Shown one piece after another: positions 36,642-44,883 of a DNA stretch of 64,000 bases. The translations under genes were made by a program, and so were the position numbers. The notes under the pieces are model-generated. The model made no database searches. It saw nothing but the letters and a program-made list of their open reading frames with translations, and had not been told where the DNA came from. Within the stretch, counting starts at the first letter, position 1. Each line of letters opens with the position of its first letter. The stretch comes from Actinospineispora spinosispora DSM 44797 (lineage in GTDB: Bacteria > Actinomycetota > Actinomycetes > Mycobacteriales > Pseudonocardiaceae): positions 510,582 to 574,581 of the forward strand of contig NZ_KE386833.1 in the NCBI RefSeq assembly GCF_000429025.1, in the 5' to 3' direction.

Positions 36642-37705
36642 TGCGCACGATCACCGCCGACGACGTCGTGGACATCGCGGACGGCGCCGCGATCCTGGGG
36701 ACCGGCGGAGGCGGAGACCCCTACATCGGCCGGTTGATGGCCCAGGTCGCGTTGCGCGAACACGGCCCGGTCGAGCTGGTGTCCCTACCCGAGGTACCGG
36801 ACGACGCCCAGGTGGTGACGGTGGCGATGATGGGCGCGCCGACGGTCATGGTGGAGAAGCTGCCGTCGGCCGAGCAGGTCGGGCTGGCGGCGAGCGCGCT
36901 GACCGACTACCTCGGACGGCCGCTGACCCACATCGCGTGCGCGGAGGCCGGCGGCGTCAACTCGTTGATCCCGGTGGCGGCCGCAGCGCGGCTGGGCCTA
37001 CCGCTGATCGATGCGGACGGGATGGGCCGCGCGTTCCCGGAGATCCAGATGATGATGCCGACCCTGTACGGGATCACCACCACGCCGCTGGCGCTGATCG
37101 ACGACAAGGGCAACCGCTGTGTCATGGACACCGTCGACAACGCCTGGGCCGAACGGCTGGCCCGTACGTCGACGATCGAGATGGGGTGCTCTGCGATGCT
37201 CGGCTCGTACGCGATGAGCGGGACTCAGGCCCGGGAGTCGCTGGTACCGGATACGCTGAGCCTGTGTGCCGAGCTGGGTGCGCTGGTCCGCGCGGCACGG
37301 GCGGCGCACACCGATCCGGTGGCGGCGGTCATCAACCGGATGTCCGGCCGGCACCTGTTCACCGGCAAGGTCGTCGACGTCGAGCGCCGCACCGTCACCG
37401 GGTTCGCTCGCGGCGTCGCGCGGTTGACCGGTATCGGTGACGATCTGGGCGCTGAGCTCGTCGTGCGGTTCCAGAACGAGAGCCTGGTGGCGGAACGGGG
37501 CGGAGTGGTCATCGCGTCGGTACCCGACCTGATCTGCACGGTGGACCACGAATCCGGCGCCGCGGTCACCACCGAGGGGCTGCGGTTCGGCCAGCGGCTC
37601 ACCGTGTTCAGTGCTCCTTCGGACCCCCGCTGGCACTCCGAGGCAGGTCTTGCGCTGGCCGGTCCGCGCTACTTCGGCTACGACGTCGACCCGGTGCGGG
37701 TGTAG
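36638..37705 (+). CDS. DUF917 / S-methyl-thiohydantoin desulfurase-domain protein 1
   Basis: 355 aa. The N-terminal ILGTGGGGDPYIG is the glycine-rich signature of the DUF917 (S-Me-THD) family, followed by VTVAMMGAPTVMVEKLPS, EAGGVNSLIPVAAAARLGLPLIDADGMGRAFPEIQMMMPTLYG and GPRYFGYDVDPV at the end. It is partnered with the HyuA-like protein through a 4-bp overlap. The family has few tested members; desulfuration of thiohydantoins is one known activity, so this operon may process hydantoin-like rings. Confidence 0.85.
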   Translation: MMRTITADDVVDIADGAAILGTGGGGDPYIGRLMAQVALREHGPVELVSLPEVPDDAQVVTVAMMGAPTVMVEKLPSAEQVGLAASALTDYLGRPLTHIACAEAGGVNSLIPVAAAARLGLPLIDADGMGRAFPEIQMMMPTLYGITTTPLALIDDKGNRCVMDTVDNAWAERLARTSTIEMGCSAMLGSYAMSGTQARESLVPDTLSLCAELGALVRAARAAHTDPVAAVINRMSGRHLFTGKVVDVERRTVTGFARGVARLTGIGDDLGAELVVRFQNESLVAERGGVVIASVPDLICTVDHESGAAVTTEGLRFGQRLTVFSAPSDPRWHSEAGLALAGPRYFGYDVDPVRV

Positions 37706-37786
37706 CCGGCCGATGCGGTGACACGGGTGTCCGATCCACGTAACCCACCTCGCCGTGGCCCGTGCCTCAGCGCGCCCTTCTCACCC

Positions 37787-37857
37787 CACACCGCGCACCG
37801 TGTGGTCACACCGCGCTGTGTGCACATGGCGCGGTGTGGACTTACGGTGCGCGGTGT
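37787..37857. repeat. CACACCGCGCACC palindromic element, copy 2
   Basis: 71 bp starting CACACCGCGCACC and ending CGGTGCGCGGTGT, with a nested 10-bp stem (37807-37816 with 37829-37838). It lies in the 274-bp gap between the two DUF917 genes and is related over its full length to 20417-20488. Confidence 0.7.
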
Positions 37858-37979
37858 CGCTCACATACCGTTGGGTACACGACTATCGGGCTTACGCCGT
37901 GACACGGCGCGAACCGATTTCAGCGCGGAACGCGCGGCCCCACCGGGCCACACATGCTGCGACGGGACGGCTTCCTGCC

Positions 37980-39041
37980 ATGCACATCGACCACAACGCT
38001 GTGACGGCACTCGAACGCGGGGTGACGCTGCTCGGCTCGGGAGGCGGCGGGGACTCGGCGACGATGGCCGAGCTGATGCGGTTCCGGCTGCGCTCGCGCC
38101 GAGAGCTGTCCGTGACCCCGGTCTCGGAACTGCCGGATGACGCCACGGTCGTCCCGGTGGGCATGGTCGGCGCCACCTCCGCGCTCACCGAGAAACTGCC
38201 GAGCGGGCGGGAGTTCGCCGACGCCGTGAGCGCGATCGAACGGTGGACCGGCACGAGCGCCGACGCGGTCGTCTCGATCGAGATCGGCGGCACGAACGGC
38301 CTGTTGGGGCTCGTCGCGGCGGACGAGCTCGGCCTGCCCTGCGTCGACGCCGACCTGTGTGGGCGAGCGTTGTCCCGACTCGACCAGTTCTCCCTGGTCG
38401 CGGCGGGACGCGAGCTGGGTCCCGTTGCGTTGAGCGATCCCCGCGGCCAGCTGGTGGTCCTCGACCGGAGCGCACCTGCTCGGATCGAACGCACCGTTCG
38501 TGCGCTCATCACGCTCGGTGGCTGGGGAATGCTGGCGCTGGCTCCGGTCCTGGCGAGCGAACTGACCCACTGCGCGGTGCTGGGCACCGTCAGCGCGGCA
38601 CTGCGGCTCGGCGAGCTGGCGCTGTCGCTGAGTCCTCCGGACCTCGCCGAGGCCGTCGGCGGCAGGCTGCTCGGCGAGGGGCGTGTCGTCGAAGTGGCCC
38701 GTCGACTCGAGCCGGGCAGGCACGACGACCCGGGTTTCGGCAGAGGCAGCGCGACCGTCCAGGCGACGGCGGGTGGGCTGGTGCGGTTGGAGATGGAGAA
38801 CGAGTACCTGCTGGCGCTGTGTGATGGCGTGGTGGTCGCGACGACGCCGGATCTGCTCGTGGTGCTGGACAAGCGCACGGGCGTGCCGATCCCGTGTGAC
38901 CGGCTGCGCCAGGGTATGGAGGTGGGCGTGCTGCAGCTGCCCGCACCGGAGTTCTGGCGGGACCCGCGACGCGGGGCGGCCGTGTGGCCGCGTGCGTACG
39001 GCATCGACTGTGATCCCGTCCTGCTGGCGGGTGCGCCGTGA
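37980..39041 (+). CDS. DUF917 / S-methyl-thiohydantoin desulfurase-domain protein 2
   Basis: 353 aa from ATG 37980. It shares LLGSGGGGDSATM, VVPVGMVGATSALTEKLPSG, EIGGTNGLLGLVAADELGLPCVDADLCGRALSRLDQFSLV and YGIDCDPV with the first DUF917 protein, but MMPT is replaced by FSLV and the sequences are well diverged, so this is an old paralogue rather than a recent duplication. It overlaps the PucR start by 4 bp (GTGA). A 274-bp gap with a palindromic element separates it from the first three genes, so it may have its own promoter. Confidence 0.83.
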   Translation: MHIDHNAVTALERGVTLLGSGGGGDSATMAELMRFRLRSRRELSVTPVSELPDDATVVPVGMVGATSALTEKLPSGREFADAVSAIERWTGTSADAVVSIEIGGTNGLLGLVAADELGLPCVDADLCGRALSRLDQFSLVAAGRELGPVALSDPRGQLVVLDRSAPARIERTVRALITLGGWGMLALAPVLASELTHCAVLGTVSAALRLGELALSLSPPDLAEAVGGRLLGEGRVVEVARRLEPGRHDDPGFGRGSATVQATAGGLVRLEMENEYLLALCDGVVVATTPDLLVVLDKRTGVPIPCDRLRQGMEVGVLQLPAPEFWRDPRRGAAVWPRAYGIDCDPVLLAGAP

Positions 39042-40609
39042 CGATCACCGTGCGTCGTCTGCTGGCGCTGGCGGACTGGGCGGGGAACGTCGAGGTGACG
39101 GGCGGCCGCGGGGGACTCGACCGTGCGGTGCGCAGGGTGCATCCGATACTGGATCTCGGGGCCCGGCACGAGATCGTCGACGGGGAACTGGCCGTGCTGG
39201 TGGAACCGGTCGCGGTGGCGGACTGGCGGGTCGACGCGCTCCTGCGGCGAATCGCGGACGCGGGGGGAGCGGGACTGCTCCTCATCGGCGGTCCGCTCGC
39301 GGCCTCGTGCCTGCTCGCCGACCGTCTTCGGGTGCCGCTGTTGAGCACGCCGGCGGAACCTCTCGCGCTGCTCGTCAGTGCCCGGCTGCTGCTGGCCGCT
39401 CCCGACCTCGACCGGGCGGAGTTGGTGCTGGCGACGCACGCGGAGCTCGACGACCGGTTGAGAGCACCCGAGGAGATCGTCGGCGTGCTGCGTGGTCTGC
39501 TGCGCGCGTCGGTGGCCCTGCTCGACGACCGGGGTACGCCGGTGGCCGGCGACCCGCTCGACGCCGGCCCGGTGCGCGTCGACGAGCCCGTGCCGCAGCG
39601 CTGTGCCTGGGCCGGGTGGGAGCTGCTCGCCCATCCGGTGCTCCTGCCGCGCTCCGCGCGTCCGGCGCTGTGGCTGGTGGCCGGGATCCGAGGCGACGGT
39701 GCGGCGTGGGCGGACACTGTCGCGCCCGCGTTGGCGATCGCCGCCTCGGCGGCCGCGAGATGGCTGCTGGTGCATCGGGTGGAGTCCGAACGCGACGCCC
39801 GTTATCGGACCGCTCTGCTCGGCGACGTGCTGAGAGTCGCCGGCGAGCCTTCCGCGGACCTGCGCCGCCGCGCCGCCGACGCGGGCTGGCGGCTGGGTGG
39901 CTGGCACGTCGGCATCCGCATCGGCGTGCCGCCGAGCACCGACGTGCTGGCCAGGGAACCCGACGTGGTGCGGGTACTGCGCGGTGCGGGGGTCGACGCT
40001 GTCGTCGTCGGGCACGGTGACGGCTGGACGGGGTGGGCCACGTTCGACGTCGAGCCTTCGGCCGAGCGGGTGCGCGCGACGGCCGCCGGGCTGCGCGATG
40101 CCCACCGTGAGCTACGGCGAACGCTGACCGCGCACCTCGGGGTGGGACGTCCGAGACCGAGTCACGAGGGCCTGGCCAGAACGGTCGCCGAGGCGGCCGA
40201 TGCCGCCACCCTCGCGGCCACCCGACCGGAAAGCGGCTATTTCCTGCACGTCGACCAGCTGGGAATGGCTCAGCTGCTGCTGGAGTGGACACGGACCGAC
40301 ACCTTCGAGCCGGCGGCGCGAACGTTGCTCGCGCCGCTGCAGGAGGAGACCGGTGACCTGGTCAGGACACTGTCGGCGTATCTCGACGCCGAGTCGTCGC
40401 TCGCCGCGGCCGCCGCCGTGCTCGGCGTGCACCGCAACACGGTCGCGGCCCGTGTCGCCCGGATCGAACGGTTACTGCAGATCGACCTGGCGAGGGCTGA
40501 CGACCGGCTTGCACTCCAGCTCGCTTGCCGAGCCGTCACCCTGTCCGACGACCAGGGACGTCCGGGGGCGCCTGCTCACGGCTGGCCGCCGGCGGGCGGG
40601 CCCTGGTAG
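39038..40609 (+). CDS. PucR-family transcriptional regulator
   Basis: 523 aa. The N-terminal PucR-like domain (VRRLLALADWAGNVEVTGGRGGLDRAVRRVHPI) binds purine-type effectors in relatives. The C-terminal helix-turn-helix is LVRTLSAYLDAESSLAAAAAVLGVHRNTVAARVARIERLL. Its GTG overlaps the DUF917 gene, so it is co-translated with the pathway it likely controls. Its last 34 bp overlap the 3' end of the convergent beta-helix gene. Confidence 0.88.
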   Translation: MTITVRRLLALADWAGNVEVTGGRGGLDRAVRRVHPILDLGARHEIVDGELAVLVEPVAVADWRVDALLRRIADAGGAGLLLIGGPLAASCLLADRLRVPLLSTPAEPLALLVSARLLLAAPDLDRAELVLATHAELDDRLRAPEEIVGVLRGLLRASVALLDDRGTPVAGDPLDAGPVRVDEPVPQRCAWAGWELLAHPVLLPRSARPALWLVAGIRGDGAAWADTVAPALAIAASAAARWLLVHRVESERDARYRTALLGDVLRVAGEPSADLRRRAADAGWRLGGWHVGIRIGVPPSTDVLAREPDVVRVLRGAGVDAVVVGHGDGWTGWATFDVEPSAERVRATAAGLRDAHRELRRTLTAHLGVGRPRPSHEGLARTVAEAADAATLAATRPESGYFLHVDQLGMAQLLLEWTRTDTFEPAARTLLAPLQEETGDLVRTLSAYLDAESSLAAAAAVLGVHRNTVAARVARIERLLQIDLARADDRLALQLACRAVTLSDDQGRPGAPAHGWPPAGGPW

Positions 40610-42174
40610 CCGTGCTTCGAGGAGTTGTCGATACCGACCTCGAAACCGATCGTCTGGGCGACCCGGTTGCCGCTGATCTTCGCACCGGTGGATTTGTTGT
40701 CCAGCGCGAACGCCTTCTCGTTCTTGCCGGTGATGTCGTTGTTCGTGATGATCATGTTCTTGACGTCGTCGACCATGACGGCCTGCGAGGCCTGGGTGTC
40801 GCAGAAGTTGTTGGTGAACGTGACGTTCGAGCTCTCGCCCTTGCCGCTGCCGTCGCCCGCGCTGCTGTTGGGGCCTTCCGCGATGAGGCACTGGTTGTCG
40901 ATCTTGGTGCACCGGTTGCTGTCGATCCGGACATTGGTGCTGGCCGGGGTGTCGGTGGCGTAGGTCTGCATGCAGTCGGCATGCGCGCCGCCGAGGTTGC
41001 GGACGTCGCTCACCGAGTTGTGCAGGATGTTGATGTTCGAGCCGAAGAACCGGATTCCGTCGCCGTCACCGCCCCTCGGTGAGGTGATCGAGTTGTTGAG
41101 CGCGGTGATGCCGTTGCCGGTCAGCTGGATGCCGGGCGCGGTCGCTCCGGCCGAGTCGAACCCTTCGACGACGACGTTGTCCGCTTGCACGGTGATGCCC
41201 TTCACCGAGGTCTGGCCGTCACCGATGATCTGCAGCGGTGCCGTCGGGGTGCCGGACCTGGTGACCTTCAGACGCTCGGTGGAGCTCCCGGTGGCACAGA
41301 TCCGGTCGCCCGGATTCGCCGAGTCGATCGCGGTCTGCAGTCCGCCCGCGTCGACCTGTTTGGTGCACGAGACGGGCGCGGGCGCGGGACGCAGCGCGCC
41401 CGGACCGCAGATGTTCGCCCCGGCGGGCGCGCTCGGCACCCGCAGTGCGCTGGCGAGTGCGCCCAGCACGCCCCAGGACGCCGAGCACTCGGCCGACACC
41501 GGCTGACCGGCGGGGGCGAGGCCAGGAGCGGCCGGCGGCGCCGCGGGCAGGCTCGGCGCGGCCGAGGGCAGCGCGGATGGGAGCGCGGACGGGACCGCTG
41601 ACGGGAGAGTCGAGGGCAGGGCCGACGGTGCGGCCGGGAGGGCGGACGGTGCGGCGACACCGGCGGCCGGCGCGGGGGGAAGCGCGGAGGGTGCCGGAAT
41701 CGCCGAGGGCACCTCGGCCGCGGTGCTGGGAACGCCGGGCGACACCGGCGCGACCGCGGCGGGAGGCAGTGCGGCGGAGGTGGGCGGCAGCGCGCTGGGT
41801 AGTTGCTGCGGGAGAGCCGAGGGCATCGTCGACTCGGGCAGCGCGGGCTCAGGCACGGTGGAGGGAACGTCCGACTCGGGTGTGGGAGTGGTGATCACCC
41901 CGACCCCAGGCGCGACCTTCGGTGGTGTCGGGCGGGGCGGCGGTGTCGGCTTGGGTGGATGGGTCGGTGCGGCCGGCCGTGGTCCCTGCGCGGATTGGGC
42001 CAGCAGGGTGGGCGCCGAGGCCGAGCGGGCAGAGGCGGGGGGCGGGCTCACCGCGACCGCGATCAGTCCGGCCGCAACGGTCAGTGTCATGATTCCACCG
42101 ACGACCGTGCGTCCGAGACCGGCGGATCGACCGTCTCGGGGACGTGGGGTGCTCACACCGCGTCGCAAACTCAT
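40576..42174 (-). CDS. Secreted right-handed beta-helix protein with Pro/Ala/Ser linker
   Basis: 532 aa from ATG 42174. The Arg-rich n-region followed by VVGGIMTLTVAAGLIAVAVSPPPASA is a signal peptide. Residues about 50-210 are a Pro/Ala/Leu/Ser linker with SALPSALPSA type repeats, a likely cell-wall spacer. The C-terminal 270 residues form a pectate-lyase-like parallel beta-helix: LQTAIDSANPGDRICATG, then NGITALNNSI, SNINILHNSVSDV, NVRIDSNRC, NVTFTNNFC and NMIITNNDI rungs, with several Cys. It may bind or cleave a polysaccharide; no catalytic residues were recognised. Confidence 0.8.
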   Translation of the reverse strand: MSLRRGVSTPRPRDGRSAGLGRTVVGGIMTLTVAAGLIAVAVSPPPASARSASAPTLLAQSAQGPRPAAPTHPPKPTPPPRPTPPKVAPGVGVITTPTPESDVPSTVPEPALPESTMPSALPQQLPSALPPTSAALPPAAVAPVSPGVPSTAAEVPSAIPAPSALPPAPAAGVAAPSALPAAPSALPSTLPSAVPSALPSALPSAAPSLPAAPPAAPGLAPAGQPVSAECSASWGVLGALASALRVPSAPAGANICGPGALRPAPAPVSCTKQVDAGGLQTAIDSANPGDRICATGSSTERLKVTRSGTPTAPLQIIGDGQTSVKGITVQADNVVVEGFDSAGATAPGIQLTGNGITALNNSITSPRGGDGDGIRFFGSNINILHNSVSDVRNLGGAHADCMQTYATDTPASTNVRIDSNRCTKIDNQCLIAEGPNSSAGDGSGKGESSNVTFTNNFCDTQASQAVMVDDVKNMIITNNDITGKNEKAFALDNKSTGAKISGNRVAQTIGFEVGIDNSSKHGYQGPPAGGQP

Positions 42175-42694
42175 GTGTGCACCTCGCTTCTCTCGCCCGC
42201 GTCCACTCTTTACTCGAACCGCAGTGACCACTTGGGCCTCTCACGTCACACCGAGTACGCAGAGCGTAGATCGACACCTCCACTAGAGTCAGAAGGTTCA
42301 CCACACAGCGTGATGTCGCGCTGAGAGTTGCGCACATTAGGTGACAGTATGTTTAGACTTCGGTAACAGTGAGACGCTCACTGTGGGATTTTTGTGATAT
42401 AGGGCACCGAGATACGACGATCATGCTGCGCGGGGGGCCGTCCACCAGCTGATCGAATCGCGCCGTGACCTGGGTGAAGTAGGTTCACTACACCCCGCCC
42501 CGCATCCGAGAAGACGTGACGTCGTTGAATAAGGGGAGCAGGCGGCATTGCGTAGCCTGATCTTGAGTCGGCCATGGACGGTCCACGAAGTCCGTCCGGG
42601 GGCGCCTCGGGAGTGGCGGCCCAGGAGCAATGTTGCGGCCGGTACACGCATGCCAGCCACACGGTCGGGTGCGTCATGGTGTTGGGAGCGGTGA
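42175..42694. other. 520-bp divergent intergenic region
   Basis: Holds the promoters of the beta-helix gene and the NTPase-protease-ABC operon. A stretch at 42335-42420 is unusually AT-rich for this genome (GGGATTTTTGTGATATAGGG) and contains a 7-bp inverted repeat at 42367-42383. A 57-codon open frame with three Cys (42574-42747) overlaps the next gene but has no good ribosome-binding site. Confidence 0.5.
42367..42383. promoter_or_regulatory. Inverted repeat CAGTGAG-ACG-CTCACTG, candidate operator
   Basis: Two 7-bp perfect arms with a 3-bp spacer, in the AT-richest part of the divergent intergenic region, about 310 bp before the operon and 190 bp before the beta-helix gene. A short hairpin in RNA is the alternative reading. 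Confidence 0.4.
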
Positions 42695-43780
42695 ATGCAA
42701 AGGCTGTCGGCGGCCAAGTGGGGTTACGTCACACGGCGGGTAGGTGAACCCTCGGAGCTGCAGCTCGGGGGCGCCGTCCGGCCGCCCCGCCTCGGTGACT
42801 TCGTGGTCGCCACCGTGGCGCACATCGGTGCGCACGAACACCTGGAGAACCCGCACGGCCGCCGTATGCGGATGTACCCGGGCGACGTCGTGGTCGGTGC
42901 CTGGGGCAACCGCTACGCGACCGACTTCTACGAGGGCTACCTGCCCGGTCCCGGCGACGCGGTCCACCTGCTCACCTCCGGCGGCCTGATCGGCACCGTG
43001 GCGTCCGCGCACACGAGCAAGGACGCGCCGACCGAGCTGGAGGTGCTCGGTCCGCTGACCGACGCCGAGGGCAACCCGCTCAACACCGACGACGTGGCCG
43101 TCGCGCCGAGCGAGCCCGGCCGGCCCGAGCTGGGCACGATCGTCGTGCTGGGCTCGGCGATGAACGCGGGGAAGACCACGACCACCTCGGCCATCGTCCG
43201 CGGCCTCGCCAAGGCGGGCCTGCGGGTCGGCGCCGGCAAGGTGACCGGCTCGGGCAGCGGCAAGGACCACTGGGCCTACGTGGACGCAGGGGCCGCCTCG
43301 GTTGCCGACTTCCTCGACTTCGGCATGCCCTCCACGTTCGGGTACCCGTCGGAGCGCCTGGTCAGCGGCATGTTCGCGATCCGGGACCGGCTCGTTGAGG
43401 CCGGCTCCGACGTGGTCGTCCTGGAGATCGCCGACGGCGTGCTGCAGGACGAGACGCGGGAGCTGGCCGCGAAGCTGCCGGGCTTCGCCGACCAGGTGGT
43501 GCTCGCGGTCGGGGATGCGCTCGGCGCGATCGCCGGCATCGAGGTGCTCGACGAGCTCGGTGTCTCGGTCCGGGCCGTCAGCGGCCTGGTGACCGCGAGC
43601 CCGCTGGCGACCCGCGAGGCCGCCGCCGCGACGGAGCTCCCGGTGCTGACTCCGGCCGAGCTGGTCGGGGGAGCGGCCGTCGACCTGTTGGCCGGCGGGG
43701 CGGGTCGGACCGAGGAGTCCGAGGGATCCGAGGAAGCCTCGGACGACGATCTGGTGAATCTGGGTGGTACCTCGGCATGA
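42695..43780 (+). CDS. P-loop NTPase with DUF1611-like C-terminal domain
   Basis: 361 aa from ATG 42695 with GGGAGCGG upstream. Residues 1-145 form a beta-rich domain I do not recognise (WGYVTRRVGEPSELQLGG, GDFVVATVAHIGAHEHLENPHG, YPGDVVVGAWGNRYATD). From residue 148 there is a SIMIBI-like P-loop domain: Walker A GSAMNAGKTT (153-162), then GAGKVTGSGSGKDHWAYVDAGAASVADFLDFG and DVVVLEIADGVLQDET (a Walker B-like Asp/Glu). It resembles the nucleotide-binding part of DUF1611 and MobB/BioD-type proteins, from memory only. The acidic tail (EESEGSEEASDDD) overlaps the next gene by 4 bp. Function unknown. Confidence 0.78.
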   Translation: MQRLSAAKWGYVTRRVGEPSELQLGGAVRPPRLGDFVVATVAHIGAHEHLENPHGRRMRMYPGDVVVGAWGNRYATDFYEGYLPGPGDAVHLLTSGGLIGTVASAHTSKDAPTELEVLGPLTDAEGNPLNTDDVAVAPSEPGRPELGTIVVLGSAMNAGKTTTTSAIVRGLAKAGLRVGAGKVTGSGSGKDHWAYVDAGAASVADFLDFGMPSTFGYPSERLVSGMFAIRDRLVEAGSDVVVLEIADGVLQDETRELAAKLPGFADQVVLAVGDALGAIAGIEVLDELGVSVRAVSGLVTASPLATREAAAATELPVLTPAELVGGAAVDLLAGGAGRTEESEGSEEASDDDLVNLGGTSA

Positions 43781-44883
43781 TGACTGCCTCGGCATACCTG
43801 CCGGACAGCCGACCGGGGCCGGGTCGACTCGCCCAGGTCCCCCTTGATGTGCTCTCACTCGGACCGGCCGAGATCGTGCTCCCCGAGGCGACGGTGCGCG
43901 ACGAGCGCGGCGTCGCGCTGCTCGACGGCGACCTCTCGTTCGGGCCCGCCTCCGGTGGCGGACCGGTCGGCGGACCCGAGCACGACCGCGTCGCGCGGGC
44001 CTTCGGCCTGGTGAACGTCGCCTTCCACACCCAGCGAGCGCTGCGCCGGATGTCGAGCCTGCTCGGACACCCGCTTCCGCACCTGCTGGTTCGGATCGGA
44101 ATGCACGAGAGCCCGCGCCGCTGGGGCGGCGGGCACTACCGGGTGGCGGCGAGGTCCTATGATCCGCCGGAGCCCGGCCCGGTGCGGCCGACCGGCGAGG
44201 TGCACCTCGGCGGTGGCAGCGGGTTCCTGCTGACCCCCGGCGGCGAGCCGTACTTCGCGGCCCCCTCGCACAACCTGGCGATCATCTACCACGAGATCGG
44301 CCACCACGTGTGCCGCCACACGGCCGACTTCCGGCTGAACGGCCTGCGCCCCGCCGGTCAGCAGACCAACAAGAAGATCGCGCTGGACGAGGGCACGTGC
44401 GACGTGCTGACCGCGATCATGCTGGACAAGCCAGACATCTACGGCTGGCACCGCAACACCGTCCCGGCATGGGACCGGCGTCGTCGCGCGCTCGACCCGC
44501 GCTGGACGATGGCGAGCTTCCAGGGCGGTCGCACCGACCCGCACGGCGACGGCACCGTATGGGCCTCTGCCTGCTGGACGGCCAGGGAACACGTCGCGGC
44601 CGAAGGCCACGACCGCGATCGGTTCGACCGGATGCTGCTGCGCGGCCTGGAGCTGTCCTCCTCGGCCGCGTCCGGTGTCCGGTTCGGCACCCCGGAGGCC
44701 GAGCAGCTGCTGAAGAAGCGCCGCCACGTGGCGGGGCTGCTCGCCTGGATGGTGGAGGCCGACCCCGAGCTGACCGATCCGGTGCTGGCCGGGATGGCGG
44801 CTCACGGAATCCGGCTCGGCGCGTCCAACGTGGAACTGAGGGAGTCCGCTCAGGCCGACCAGCTGGTTGCGGTGGGCGAATGA
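43777..44883 (+). CDS. Cytosolic gluzincin-like metalloprotein (HEIGH motif)
   Basis: 368 aa. YHEIGHHVCRH holds a zincin HExxH, and 24-30 residues on, ALDEGTCDVLTA gives the downstream Glu seen in gluzincins (compare NEGxxD of M4/M36 peptidases), so zinc and peptidase activity are plausible. There is no signal peptide or membrane helix. The N-terminal half (LLVRIGMHESPRRWGGGHYRV, GEVHLGGGSGFLLTPGG) is unknown to me. It overlaps both neighbours by 4 bp and sits between an NTPase and an ABC exporter, which suggests processing of something exported. It could also be a non-proteolytic relative. Confidence 0.72.
   Translation: MMTASAYLPDSRPGPGRLAQVPLDVLSLGPAEIVLPEATVRDERGVALLDGDLSFGPASGGGPVGGPEHDRVARAFGLVNVAFHTQRALRRMSSLLGHPLPHLLVRIGMHESPRRWGGGHYRVAARSYDPPEPGPVRPTGEVHLGGGSGFLLTPGGEPYFAAPSHNLAIIYHEIGHHVCRHTADFRLNGLRPAGQQTNKKIALDEGTCDVLTAIMLDKPDIYGWHRNTVPAWDRRRRALDPRWTMASFQGGRTDPHGDGTVWASACWTAREHVAAEGHDRDRFDRMLLRGLELSSSAASGVRFGTPEAEQLLKKRRHVAGLLAWMVEADPELTDPVLAGMAAHGIRLGASNVELRESAQADQLVAVGE

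Noticed and set aside
37892-40105. 737-codon minus-strand open frame
   Set aside because: It lies antisense to the second DUF917 and PucR genes, has Arg/Pro/Ser-rich composition and no family motifs; the plus-strand genes have strong motifs and coupled starts.
42378-42677. 99-codon minus-strand frame between the beta-helix gene and the NTPase operon
   Set aside because: No ribosome-binding site, Arg/Pro-rich composition, and it would cover the likely promoter region.
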